Assembly: GCF_003362725.1 (NCBI RefSeq) | Contig: NZ_QKTV01000006.1 | Span: 124,001 to 188,000 of the forward strand | Origin: Winogradskyella aurantiaca | GTDB lineage: Bacteria > Bacteroidota > Bacteroidia > Flavobacteriales > Flavobacteriaceae | DNA: 64,000 bases | Direction: 5' to 3' | Part shown: positions 44,297-53,071 of the stretch, piece after piece | Layout of the letters: every line of letters starts with the position of its first letter | Position numbering within the stretch: position 1 is the stretch's first letter | Program-made: the position numbers and the translations under genes | The notes under the pieces: model-generated | Told to the model about the DNA's origin: nothing | The model's database searches: none | Seen by the model: the letters and a program-made list of their open reading frames with translations, nothing else

Positions 44297-45547
44297 TTAA
44301 TTAGCTACTATTTGTACCGTTTCCGGTGTTATTTGTTTTAATAATACCTGCTTATTATGCTCTATTTTTTCAATGGCTTCTTGATTGTAATGCCGTATCG
44401 TATACAGACTAACATTCTCATGACATGTTACTTTAAACTTGGCCTTTAAATGTTGTAACAAACTCTCAAGATTATTGTAAACATTATCAACGCATACCGA
44501 AAAACTTATTGCAGAATTTTGAATTACATCAACCTTCATCTTATAATGATGCAGCAGGTTAAATATGTCACTGATATTTTCTTCCACTATGTATGAGAAG
44601 TCCAAAGATGATAAGGATATTAGAATTTGGTTTTTCTTTAAAATAAAACAGGGCACCATTGGTTTTAAAGTAACCCCTTTTCCAACAACTGTTCCTTGTG
44701 ATTCCGGGTTGGCAAATGATTTCACCTTTAATGGAATCTCTTTGCGCTGAAGTGGTTGTAGTGTTTTTGGATGAATAACTGAGGCTCCGTAGAAGGCTAA
44801 CTCTATGGCTTCAGTATAGGATATTTGATTCAATAAAATGGCATTCTCAAAATATCTTGGGTCTGCATTTAAAACACCTGGAACATCCTTCCAGATCGTA
44901 ACACTTTCGGCATTTAAACAAAAACCAAAAATTGCGGCCGTGTAGTCACTCCCTTCTCTTCCAAGTGTGGTTGTGAAATTATTTTGATCGCTTCCTACAA
45001 AGCCCTGGGTTATATTTAAAGTAGTTCTTAAAACTCCCTCAGAAATCAAATCGAAAGTTAAATCCCAATCGACCTTCGCACTCCTGTAGTAATTATCAGT
45101 TTTAATATAATCGCGCACATCTAACCAGTGATTATCCATACCAACAAACTTCAAATAAGCACTTATGATTGTTGTAGAGATAAGTTCACCAAAACTGATA
45201 GTTTGGTCGTAAACAAAATTGTAATCCGGTGACTTATTTTTGGAATAGAAGTCCATCAAGTCATCAAAAAGTTTATTTACAGCTGCAAAAATATCATGAC
45301 GTTCGTTCTCAAATAATTCCAGAAGAATCTCATTGTGGTATTTCTTGACCTCTTGAATATCACTACTGAAGTCCTTGGACTTATTAAAATAACTTCTGTT
45401 TACTTTCTCAAGCGCATTCGTGGTCTTTCCCATGGCAGAAACAACAATTAATGTATTTGCCACTCCAGTATGCTCGAGTACCTTTACCAGGTTTTTTACC
45501 CCAGCTGCATCCTTAACTGATGCACCACCAAATTTGAATACCCTCAT
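44297..45547 (-). CDS. lysC: aspartate kinase
   Basis: The 416-residue enzyme phosphorylates aspartate, the first step to Lys, Thr, Met and diaminopimelate. Seen: KFGGASVKDA (5-14), LIVVSAMGKTTN, TTLGREGSDYTAAI and KDVPGVLNADPRYF. A C-terminal regulatory region of ACT type follows (about 300-400). It is the monofunctional form. ATG 45547 shares one base with the GNAT stop, so the genes are coupled. Confidence 0.92.
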   Translation of the reverse strand: MRVFKFGGASVKDAAGVKNLVKVLEHTGVANTLIVVSAMGKTTNALEKVNRSYFNKSKDFSSDIQEVKKYHNEILLELFENERHDIFAAVNKLFDDLMDFYSKNKSPDYNFVYDQTISFGELISTTIISAYLKFVGMDNHWLDVRDYIKTDNYYRSAKVDWDLTFDLISEGVLRTTLNITQGFVGSDQNNFTTTLGREGSDYTAAIFGFCLNAESVTIWKDVPGVLNADPRYFENAILLNQISYTEAIELAFYGASVIHPKTLQPLQRKEIPLKVKSFANPESQGTVVGKGVTLKPMVPCFILKKNQILISLSSLDFSYIVEENISDIFNLLHHYKMKVDVIQNSAISFSVCVDNVYNNLESLLQHLKAKFKVTCHENVSLYTIRHYNQEAIEKIEHNKQVLLKQITPETVQIVAN

Positions 45548-46020
45548 TAACGTATAATATAATTAGCAATGGCCTCTTCATTCATTTGAACAACACGCCA
45601 TTCCTCCAGTATTTTGGCACCCTTTGATTCATAAAAATTAATAGCGTTAGTATTCCAGTCCAAAACCTCCCATCCCAAACGTCTTACTCCGATCTTTTTG
45701 GCATGGTCTACAACGGTATCAAGTAATAAGGTTCCTACGCCTTGTCCTCTATTAGCTTGTCTTACAATTAAATCTTCAAGATGTATGGCTGGTCCTTTCC
45801 ACGTAGAATAGCGCTCGTAGATTAGGGCCATACCACAAATTTGAGAATCCTGTACTGCCACAAAACACTTGAACTTTGGTAAGTCTCCAAACCCATGATC
45901 AAGAAGGTCCTGTGCTGTTATTTCTACCTGATCTGGCTCATTTTCAAAATGAGCTAATTCCATTATTAGCTCTAATATTTGAGGGACGTCTTGTTGCGTT
46001 GCTTCTCTAATTTTTGTCAT
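45547..46020 (-). CDS. GNAT family N-acetyltransferase
   Basis: A 157-residue acetyltransferase. The acetyl-CoA loop is IVRQANRGQGVGTLLLDTVV (about 92-111, Q/R-x-x-G-x-G/A), followed by GVRRLGWEVLDWNTNAINFYESKG, the layout of diamine (spermidine/spermine-like) acetyltransferases. Substrate is not determined. It heads the minus-strand run GNAT, lysC, fused acyltransferase, CarboxypepD protein, with an exact flavobacterial promoter upstream. Confidence 0.85.
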   Translation of the reverse strand: MTKIREATQQDVPQILELIMELAHFENEPDQVEITAQDLLDHGFGDLPKFKCFVAVQDSQICGMALIYERYSTWKGPAIHLEDLIVRQANRGQGVGTLLLDTVVDHAKKIGVRRLGWEVLDWNTNAINFYESKGAKILEEWRVVQMNEEAIANYIIR

Positions 46021-46027
46021 AGTCGGT

Positions 46028-46058
46028 CAAATATAGAAAAGGAAACCTGGGATAACAA
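46028..46058 (-). promoter_or_regulatory. complete flavobacterial promoter (TTG-N20-TATATTTG) for the GNAT-lysC operon
   Basis: On the minus strand TTG (plus 46056-46058) and TATATTTG (plus 46028-46035) are separated by 20 bases, fitting the TTG-N17-23-TAnnTTTG consensus. The -7 box ends 7 bases before the ATG at 46020, so the leader would be very short. Confidence 0.5.
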
Positions 46059-46133
46059 TTTATTTAAATTACGAAAACGTTGTAGTGTGCTAAAAAATGC
46101 GATCTTTGTGCCCATCTCAATTAGAACAAAACT

Positions 46134-47141
46134 ATGTCCCACACCAATCAAACGCTTGGAGAATTCATAATAGAAAATCAGGCCTCTTTTAAATATACCT
46201 CTGGGGAATTGTCACGACTTATAAACTCTATAAGACTTGCTGCTAAGGTTGTAAATCACGAGGTCAATAAAGCCGGTTTGGTAGACATCATTGGTGCTGC
46301 AGGTGACACCAATATACAGGGTGAAGATCAGCAAAAACTGGATGTATATGCCAACACCAAGTTCATACAAACCATGACTAATAGAAATATTGTCTGTGGT
46401 ATTGCTAGCGAGGAAGAAGATGATTTCATTTCAATTAATAGTCAAGATAAGAACCATCAAAACAAATATGTGGTTCTCATAGATCCACTTGACGGCAGTT
46501 CTAATATTGATGTTAATGTATCCGTCGGTACTATTTTTTCAGTCTATAGACGGGTCACACCGGTAGGTACCCCAGTAACCATGGAAGACTTTTTACAAAA
46601 AGGGGATCAACAAGTAGCAGCAGGATATGTGATTTACGGAACCTCAACGATGTTGGTCTACACTACTGGTGATGGAGTTAATGGCTTCACCTTAAATCCA
46701 GCTATCGGATCCTTTTATTTATCGCACCCCAATATGCAGTTTCCTGAGACTGGCCGCATCTACTCGGTAAATGAAGGTAATTACACTCACTTCCCACAGG
46801 GAATTAAGGATTATATTAAATACTGTCAAATGGAAGAAGGAGACCGCCCGTACACGTCCAGATATATAGGTTCCTTAGTGTCTGACTTCCACAGAAACAT
46901 GATTAAAGGTGGCATTTACATGTACCCTAAGAGCTCTCAAAACTCAAAAGGAAAACTAAGGCTGCTTTACGAGTGTAACCCTATGGCCTTTCTTGCTGAG
47001 CAGGCCAACGGACTAGCTAGCGACGGTTTCCAACGTATAATGGAAATTCAACCAACTCAACTGCACGAACGCGTACCATTTATCTGTGGCAGTAAAAATA
47101 TGGTGAGAAAGGCCGAAGAATTTATGCGACTGGCACCATAA
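46134..47141 (+). CDS. fbp: class I fructose-1,6-bisphosphatase
   Basis: The 335-residue gluconeogenic enzyme removes phosphate 1 from fructose 1,6-bisphosphate. The metal-binding signature [10 protein letters not shown] begins at D117, and [18 protein letters not shown] and [13 protein letters not shown] are further family blocks. ATG 46134. A promoter-like TTG (46080-46082), 18 bases, GATCTTTG (46101-46108) lies upstream with one or two mismatches in the -7 box. A bidirectional terminator follows the stop. Confidence 0.95.
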   Translation: MSHTNQTLGEFIIENQASFKYTSGELSRLINSIRLAAKVVNHEVNKAGLVDIIGAAGDTNIQGEDQQKLDVYANTKFIQTMTNRNIVCGIASEEEDDFISINSQDKNHQNKYVVLIDPLDGSSNIDVNVSVGTIFSVYRRVTPVGTPVTMEDFLQKGDQQVAAGYVIYGTSTMLVYTTGDGVNGFTLNPAIGSFYLSHPNMQFPETGRIYSVNEGNYTHFPQGIKDYIKYCQMEEGDRPYTSRYIGSLVSDFHRNMIKGGIYMYPKSSQNSKGKLRLLYECNPMAFLAEQANGLASDGFQRIMEIQPTQLHERVPFICGSKNMVRKAEEFMRLAP

Positions 47142-47169
47142 AAAAAGTGAGCTTGAGCTCACTTTTTTT
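47140..47169. terminator. bidirectional rho-independent terminator
   Basis: AGTGAGC (47146-47152) pairs with GCTCACT (47157-47163) with a loop of four, flanked by six or more A and seven T. It ends both fbp and the convergent TerB-like gene. Confidence 0.9.
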
Positions 47170-47599
47170 ATTGATTCATTGTTTTAATACGGTGTTTAAA
47201 TTCTTCCAATTCAACTTCGTAAAAAACAAGTGTTAAAGCCTTATCGGCAATGTATTTCACATTTTCAGGATGGAATCCTAATCCAACGCATAGTTTTTCA
47301 AGTAAAACAACCTGATTCTCTCCTTCAATATGATCTGCCCAGACCATCCGCGCCAAATCATATAGTCGCTCTAGTCTAAGATCATATGAAAGCGGAGGAT
47401 TAATAGGATGCGAATCGTAATCCTTTAAAATTGACTTGTAATCCTCAGGAGTAATATTTAGCTGAATGGCTAAACGGTCTAAAAAATGCTTCTCAGCATG
47501 GTTAATGACGCGATCACTCATGGCAACTCTAACGATGGCTGCAAAGTGATCCTTATTGCGTTTTCTAAAACCGCTATCGAATAAATCTGATATTGACAT
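47168..47599 (-). CDS. TerB-like (tellurite resistance-type) domain protein
   Basis: The 143-residue all-helical protein matches the TerB/DjlA-type domain: HFAAIVRVAMSDRVINHAEK (about 17-36), then FLDRLAIQLNITPEDYKSIL, then a second half with LARMVWADHIEGENQVVLLE. TerB folds bind metal through acidic residues and are widespread without tellurite resistance. No ter genes are nearby. ATG 47599; the next gene on the opposite strand is mfd. Confidence 0.8.
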   Translation of the reverse strand: MSISDLFDSGFRKRNKDHFAAIVRVAMSDRVINHAEKHFLDRLAIQLNITPEDYKSILKDYDSHPINPPLSYDLRLERLYDLARMVWADHIEGENQVVLLEKLCVGLGFHPENVKYIADKALTLVFYEVELEEFKHRIKTMNQ

Positions 47600-47630
47600 A
47601 GGTAACTTTTTTCACTGTTATTAGGTAAAA

Positions 47631-47638
47631 CAAATATA
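47631..47638 (-). promoter_or_regulatory. candidate -7 promoter box (TATATTTG) for the TerB-like gene
   Basis: Plus-strand CAAATATA is an exact TAnnTTTG on the minus strand, 32 bases before the ATG at 47599. Confidence 0.4.
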
Positions 47639-47681
47639 CGTCTTAAGCAGAGGTTTTTCTCAGTAAAAGCATCAAATCTTT

Positions 47682-47689
47682 TATATTTG
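47682..47689 (+). promoter_or_regulatory. candidate -7 promoter box (TATATTTG) for mfd
   Basis: Exact TAnnTTTG match. It overlaps the most upstream TTG of the mfd frame (47687), which argues that translation starts further downstream. Confidence 0.45.
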
Positions 47690-47707
47690 CAGCCTCAATA
47701 TTTGGTT

Positions 47708-50700
47708 TTGAGCAACAGTCTTCTAATCGATAGTTTTTTACAGGCTTCGCCCATGCGAAATCTGCAAAGTGCTATTGCTTCTTCTCAAAATAATTCATCT
47801 AAAACTCAGGTCAAAGGATTAACTGGGTCAGCACTTTCAGGTGTTATTAGCGCGGCATTTTTGCGCGCAGACCAGCCTTTTTTAGTGTGTTTTGAAGACA
47901 AAGAAGAAGCCGCTTATTATTTGAATGACCTGGAAGTTTTAATCAATGACAAGGATGTCTTGTTCTATCCAGGCAGCTACCGTAGACCCTATCAAATTGA
48001 AGAAACCAATAACTCAAATGTATTACAGAGAGCAGAAGTACTCAATAGGATCAACTCACGTAAGAAACCCTCGTTAATTGTTACCTATCCGGATGCCCTA
48101 TTTGAAAAGGTGGTCACCAAGAAAGAGCTACAAAAAAACACATTGAAAATTAATGTTGGAGCACAACTTAGCATTGATTTCATCAACGAAGTTTTGTTCG
48201 AATACAAATTCAACAGGGTTGATTTTGTTACAGAACCCGGAGATTTTTCGGTTCGTGGGGGGCTTGTAGATGTGTTCTCGTTTTCGCATGATGAACCTTA
48301 CAGAATCGAGTTTTTTGGCAATGAGATTGACAGTATTCGCACCTTTGACGTTGAAACCCAACTTTCTACTGGTCAGATAAAAAAGGTGCAAATCATTCCA
48401 AATGTAGCGGATAAACAATTGGTAGAACAACGAGAAAGTTTCTTAAAGTACATTAGTAACAATACCCTAATGTGGACTAAGAACAGTGCCCTACTTTTTG
48501 ACCGCTTAGATACGTTGTTTGCTAAAGCCATTGTTGCTTTTGATCAATTAGAGTCAACAATAAAACAAACATCCCCCGAAGAGTTATTTACGTCAGGTAA
48601 GTTATTAAAGGAACAAATCTCATCATTGTCTTGGATTGAATTAGGAAATAATGATGCTTTTAATAAAGAGGTAGTACAGTTTAATACGAGTCCCCAGCCG
48701 TCGTTCAATAAGCAGTTTTCTTTATTAATCGAGAATCTTCAACACAATCACGATAAGGGCTATACCAATTATATAGCCTGTGTCAGCGACAAACAGGCGG
48801 AGCGCTTCCATGACATTTTCGAAGACCAGGACAGCACAGTTCATTACAAAACTATTGTACTGTCTTTATATCAGGGATTTATTGATCATGATCAGAAAAT
48901 TACGGTTTACACTGATCATCAGATATTTGAACGCTATCATAAGTTCCATCTCAAAAATGGTTACGCAAAAAAACAGGCGATTACTCTAAAAGAGTTGACC
49001 AACCTGGAGATAGGAGACTATGTTACACATATCGATCACGGTATAGGGAAATTTGGAGGGCTACAGAAAATTGATGTCGAAGGAAGTAAACAGGAAGCCA
49101 TTAAACTCATTTATGGGGAACGTGATATACTCTACCTGAGTATTCATTCCCTCCATAAGATTACCAAATTTAATGGTAAGGATGGCAAGCCCCCAAAGAT
49201 TTACAAGCTTGGTAGTAAAGCCTGGAAGACGCTTAAGCAAAAAACAAAATCCCGCGTTAAGGAGATTGCTTTTAACCTTATAAAGCTATATGCTAAAAGG
49301 CGGATGCGAAAAGGATTTCAATACGCTCCTGACAGCTATTTACAGCATGAGTTGGAGGCTTCATTTATTTACGAAGACACACCAGATCAAATAAGCTCTA
49401 CCAATGATATTAAAGCTGATATGGAGAGTGAACGGCCCATGGATCGCTTGGTTTGTGGCGATGTTGGGTTTGGTAAAACAGAGGTGGCCATTAGAGCGGC
49501 TTTTAAAGCTGTGGATAATGGCAAGCAAGTAGCCGTCCTTGTTCCAACGACCATTCTGGCTTATCAGCATTACAGGACTTTTAAGTCGCGACTTAAAGAC
49601 TTTCCAGTGTCCATAGATTACCTAAACCGATTCAGAACGGCGAAGGAAAAACGCATCATTACCGAGGAATTAAAAGAAGGTAAAATTGATATTATCATTG
49701 GTACACACCAGTTAGCGAATAAATCGGTTCAGTTTAGAAATCTTGGCTTACTTATTGTAGATGAAGAACAAAAGTTTGGTGTGGCCGTAAAAGACAAGTT
49801 AAAAACCATCAAGGAAAATGTAGATGTGTTAACCTTAACAGCAACTCCTATTCCAAGAACCCTTCAATTTAGTCTTATGGCAGCTAGAGATTTGTCTGTT
49901 ATTAACACCCCACCACCTAACAGGTATCCCATAGAAAGCAGTGTTATTAGATTTAGTGAAGGCACCATCAGGGACGCCATTAGCTATGAAATTCAGCGTG
50001 GCGGTCAAGTGTTTTTTGTGCATAATAGAATTGAAAATATAAAGGAAGTTGCTGGAATGATTCAGCGCTTGGTTCCCGATGCGAAAATTGCCATTGGCCA
50101 TGGGCAATTAGACGGAAAAAAACTAGAAGAATTAATGCTCGCCTTTATCAATGGAGAATTTGATGTATTGGTGAGCACAACCATTATCGAAAGTGGTCTG
50201 GATGTACCTAATGCCAATACTATTTTTATTAATAATGCCAATAATTTTGGATTAAGTGATTTGCACCAAATGCGAGGTCGTGTTGGAAGGAGCAATAAAA
50301 AAGCCTTTTGTTACTTTATTACACCTGAGTATTCTGCAATGACTCAGGACGCTCGTAAACGAATTGCTGCCTTAGAACAATATACCGAATTGGGAAGTGG
50401 TTTCAATATCGCCATGAAGGATCTGGAAATACGTGGAGCCGGTGATCTTTTAGGAGGTGAGCAGAGTGGGTTTATAAATGATATAGGCTTTGATACCTAT
50501 CAAAAAATTCTAAACGAGGCTATTGAGGAATTAAAGGAAAACGAATTTGCTGAATTGTATAAAGAAGACATAAAAGACCAGAATTTTGTGAAAGAGGTGA
50601 CTATAGATACCGATTTTGAGCTCCTCTTTCCAGACGATTACGTCAACAATATATCGGAACGCCTTAACCTTTATACGAAATTAAACCAGCTTAAGACAGA

Positions 50701-51073
50701 AGAGGAATTACAACAATTTGAAAGAGAAATTATTGATCGATTTGGAACTCTACCTATTCAGGTAAAAGACTTGTTTGATAGTTTACGTCTTAAATGGAGG
50801 TCGAGCCAGTTGGGTGTTGAAAAGATGATCCTAAAGCAGGGAAAAATGATAGGTTATTTTATTCAAGATCAGAACAGTGCTTTCTATCAAAGCCCCACCT
50901 TTAGCCAGCTCATTAGTTTTGTACAAAACAACCCTCAACTCTGCAAATTAAAAGAAAAACAGACCAGACAAGGCTTACGTTTATTAATTACATTTGATAA
51001 CATCAATACTGTATCTCAAGCATTATCAGTTTTGAGGCCAATCTCTAAATCACTAGAATCTCAAGTATCATGA
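47708..51073 (+). CDS. mfd: transcription-repair coupling factor
   Basis: The 1121-residue ATPase displaces RNA polymerase stalled at DNA damage and recruits UvrA. It has the UvrB-homology N-terminal domain, the CarD-like RNA polymerase-interaction domain (about 450-520, ITLKELTNLEIGDYVTHIDH then GIGKFGGLQKI), and a RecG-like translocase with Walker A GDVGFGKT (584-591), DEEQKFG and LTLTATPIPRT. A TRCF C-terminal domain closes it. TTG 47708 (MSNSLLIDSFLQASPMRNLQ) fits the family N-terminus better than the TTG at 47687, which overlaps the promoter box, or the ATG at 47753, which would cut into conserved sequence. Confidence 0.93.
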   Translation: MSNSLLIDSFLQASPMRNLQSAIASSQNNSSKTQVKGLTGSALSGVISAAFLRADQPFLVCFEDKEEAAYYLNDLEVLINDKDVLFYPGSYRRPYQIEETNNSNVLQRAEVLNRINSRKKPSLIVTYPDALFEKVVTKKELQKNTLKINVGAQLSIDFINEVLFEYKFNRVDFVTEPGDFSVRGGLVDVFSFSHDEPYRIEFFGNEIDSIRTFDVETQLSTGQIKKVQIIPNVADKQLVEQRESFLKYISNNTLMWTKNSALLFDRLDTLFAKAIVAFDQLESTIKQTSPEELFTSGKLLKEQISSLSWIELGNNDAFNKEVVQFNTSPQPSFNKQFSLLIENLQHNHDKGYTNYIACVSDKQAERFHDIFEDQDSTVHYKTIVLSLYQGFIDHDQKITVYTDHQIFERYHKFHLKNGYAKKQAITLKELTNLEIGDYVTHIDHGIGKFGGLQKIDVEGSKQEAIKLIYGERDILYLSIHSLHKITKFNGKDGKPPKIYKLGSKAWKTLKQKTKSRVKEIAFNLIKLYAKRRMRKGFQYAPDSYLQHELEASFIYEDTPDQISSTNDIKADMESERPMDRLVCGDVGFGKTEVAIRAAFKAVDNGKQVAVLVPTTILAYQHYRTFKSRLKDFPVSIDYLNRFRTAKEKRIITEELKEGKIDIIIGTHQLANKSVQFRNLGLLIVDEEQKFGVAVKDKLKTIKENVDVLTLTATPIPRTLQFSLMAARDLSVINTPPPNRYPIESSVIRFSEGTIRDAISYEIQRGGQVFFVHNRIENIKEVAGMIQRLVPDAKIAIGHGQLDGKKLEELMLAFINGEFDVLVSTTIIESGLDVPNANTIFINNANNFGLSDLHQMRGRVGRSNKKAFCYFITPEYSAMTQDARKRIAALEQYTELGSGFNIAMKDLEIRGAGDLLGGEQSGFINDIGFDTYQKILNEAIEELKENEFAELYKEDIKDQNFVKEVTIDTDFELLFPDDYVNNISERLNLYTKLNQLKTEEELQQFEREIIDRFGTLPIQVKDLFDSLRLKWRSSQLGVEKMILKQGKMIGYFIQDQNSAFYQSPTFSQLISFVQNNPQLCKLKEKQTRQGLRLLITFDNINTVSQALSVLRPISKSLESQVS

Positions 51074-52374
51074 AAAACATCTTTTTAGTTATTGTCATTT
51101 GTTTTGGAATTCTAGAGGCACAGAATTCCATTTCCGGATCCTTTTCACCGGCAAAGGATTATAGTTTTGCATTCGTTTATAAAGCAACTCCATCAGGAGC
51201 TGATTATGTTGATCGTGCCAGGCTCGATGAAACCGGATCGTTTACAATAACACTAGATAGCAGTCAACGACCGGGAATGTACAAACTGGTCTATGCCATC
51301 CCTCCTGAAGAAAATAATTTCGATTTTATTTATGATGCTAAGGAAGATGTAGTCTTTGATTTCAACGCAGAATCTGGAATTCTTTTTAAAGAATCCAATG
51401 AAAATAAAATCTGGGCATCTTACATCAAGAGCATGGGAATGATCAACCAAACCATAAGTAATTACTATCAAAAAGATGGTGAGGACCAGAAGGCATTTAA
51501 AGATCTTTTTAAAACCCTTTCAGATACGCAAAAAGCCTATGAAGATTCATCCAATGAAATGATTGTTCAACAATTGATTAAAGCCAATAAACCATATATC
51601 CCAGCGACTTATGAAGACCTGAGTACCTATTCGGAGAATCTAAAAAAGACCTATTTCAATAATATTGACTTTGATAATAAATTTTTACAAAGTTCAAGCT
51701 TTATAACAGATCGCTTAAATGGTTATGTGTTTGGTCTTTCTGAAAATCCATCCAACGAGGATTATCAATCGAGAATCGATGACGTTTACGCTGCTATAAA
51801 AGGGTCTCAGCCAAAAACACAAAGCAGTCTTTTACAATTGCTTTGGAACCAATTCAATAATCTCAATAATGACGAAGTAAGCGGTTACATTGCAAACACC
51901 TATTTAGAAGATTTAGCAATTTCATTAAACAATCAGGATTTACTTTCGGAAATAGAATCTAGAAAACGAATTTCTATTGGTGCACTAGCGCCAGATTTTT
52001 TAATAGTCAATTCCCAAATGGAAACCACATTACATAAACTTGAAAAATCCAACAACTATCTTCTTATTTTCTGGAGTAGTGGCTGCAGCCATTGCATGAC
52101 CGAAGTGCCACAGGTTCACCAACTATTAAAAGATGATGCGAATATAAAAGTGATTGCTTATGCTTTAGAAGAGAACCAACAAGAGTGGGATGAGGCCATT
52201 AAAGGTTTTGCTGATTTTATTCATGTATTTGGACCAAAAAAATGGGATAATCCCATAGTCATGGAATACAGCCTTTCGGCTACACCGACATATTTCATAC
52301 TAGATAGTGATAAAAAAATCATAGGTAAACCATATGATTTGGAGGCCTTAAAAAAGCAACTTAGGGATCTATAG
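51070..52374 (+). CDS. exported thioredoxin-like (TlpA/ResA-type) protein with N-terminal DUF4369-like region
   Basis: A 434-residue protein with a signal peptide (IFLVIVICFGILEAQ). The first ~300 residues are a beta-then-helical extension as in Bacteroidota DUF4369/TlpA proteins. The C-terminal thioredoxin fold starts near 310 and has C339-S-H-C342 (IFWSSGCSHCMTEVP) and the cis-Pro region ATPTYFIL. It should act as a periplasmic thiol-disulfide oxidoreductase. ATG 51070 overlaps the mfd stop (ATGA), so it is coupled to mfd, a common pairing. Its end overlaps the next minus-strand gene by 14 bases. Confidence 0.85.
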   Translation: MKNIFLVIVICFGILEAQNSISGSFSPAKDYSFAFVYKATPSGADYVDRARLDETGSFTITLDSSQRPGMYKLVYAIPPEENNFDFIYDAKEDVVFDFNAESGILFKESNENKIWASYIKSMGMINQTISNYYQKDGEDQKAFKDLFKTLSDTQKAYEDSSNEMIVQQLIKANKPYIPATYEDLSTYSENLKKTYFNNIDFDNKFLQSSSFITDRLNGYVFGLSENPSNEDYQSRIDDVYAAIKGSQPKTQSSLLQLLWNQFNNLNNDEVSGYIANTYLEDLAISLNNQDLLSEIESRKRISIGALAPDFLIVNSQMETTLHKLEKSNNYLLIFWSSGCSHCMTEVPQVHQLLKDDANIKVIAYALEENQQEWDEAIKGFADFIHVFGPKKWDNPIVMEYSLSATPTYFILDSDKKIIGKPYDLEALKKQLRDL

Positions 52375-52762
52375 CCTCGACGCCAACTACAATATAATTG
52401 GTTTTTGCCTGCCAAGGCATGGATTTGAAGCGCTGTTTGTAGAGTAATTTAACCCGCTTCCCTTCATATTTCCTAACCTCATCAAGAACTTCTTCTTTAA
52501 TGACAGAGAATGACCATATATTTCCTTCTAGTGCATCAACCTGATCCCCCATCCGCAATCCACCAAGGTTTAATTCCCCTTCAAAAGTTTTAAAAATCAC
52601 ACCCTTTTTTGCCACTTTAATTAATTGTCCTGCCCTGGTTCCTTCTGAATAGGTCCAGGAACATACCCAAATGGTGAGCGCTAAAAGAAGAACAACACCT
52701 ATTAAGATTTTATAAAAAAACTTCTTTAGACGTTGCATAAAGGTAGGTTTCTCATTTTCCAT
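52361..52762 (-). CDS. single-pass membrane protein, unknown function
   Basis: The 133-residue protein has a basic start (MENEKPTFMQRLKKFF), one membrane helix (ILIGVVLLLALTIWVCSW) and a beta-rich exterior part (GQLIKVAKKGVIFKTFEGEL, then VRKYEGKRVKLLYKQRF). Close relatives in Flavobacteriaceae are often labelled 6-phosphogluconate dehydrogenase in databases; nothing in the sequence supports that name. ATG 52762. It converges on the TlpA-like gene and overlaps it by 14 bases. Confidence 0.7.
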   Translation of the reverse strand: MENEKPTFMQRLKKFFYKILIGVVLLLALTIWVCSWTYSEGTRAGQLIKVAKKGVIFKTFEGELNLGGLRMGDQVDALEGNIWSFSVIKEEVLDEVRKYEGKRVKLLYKQRFKSMPWQAKTNYIVVGVEAIDP

Positions 52763-52810
52763 AACTAAGGCTTTGGCTCTAAATTAATGATTTATCATTG
52801 GTTCTAATAA

Positions 52811-52931
52811 AAAAACGCCCAGCTTTTGTAGAATATGCTGAGCGCTTTTGGAAACTAAATAACCAACCAAAATTTAGTTTCTAACCAGATTTAAGGCAAA
52901 AACTATAACCCAGTTTAGTTTTGAAGCCTTA
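52811..52931. ncRNA. candidate structured RNA (three stem-loops), strand unknown
   Basis: The three hairpins are only 2 to 11 bases apart and no neighbouring gene ends here, so they are not simple terminators of known genes. Runs of stems in a noncoding stretch are what a small RNA or leader element would give. No promoter is clearly tied to it and no known family was recognised. Confidence 0.25.
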
Positions 52932-53041
52932 TATCTATTTAACGTCAAGTTATAGTATAAATTATGGGCTAAATGTCAAGCAAATGTTAATGTTCCAAAA
53001 ACGACTAAAAAATTATAGAGTATCAGGGAAATAAAATTGAT

Positions 53042-53049
53042 TATTTTTG
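53042..53049 (+). promoter_or_regulatory. candidate -7 promoter box (TATTTTTG) for gpsA
   Basis: Exact TAnnTTTG match, 22 bases before the gpsA ATG at 53072, which also supports that start over the TTG at 53051. Confidence 0.45.
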
Positions 53050-53071
53050 ATTGCAATTATCTGCAAAACTT

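Larger units (their letters stand above)
52763..53071. other. noncoding region with three consecutive stem-loops
   Basis: No gene is visible in these 309 bases, which separate two divergent genes. Three inverted repeats follow one another: CGCCCAGC/GCTGAGCG with one mismatch (52816-52823 and 52837-52844), GAAACTAAA/TTTAGTTTC perfect (52851-52859 and 52873-52881), and a two-part stem TAAGGC/GCCTTA with AAAACT/AGTTTT inside it (52892-52904 and 52917-52931). The third hairpin contains TAGTTTTG (52916-52923). The rest holds the gpsA promoter. Confidence 0.55.
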
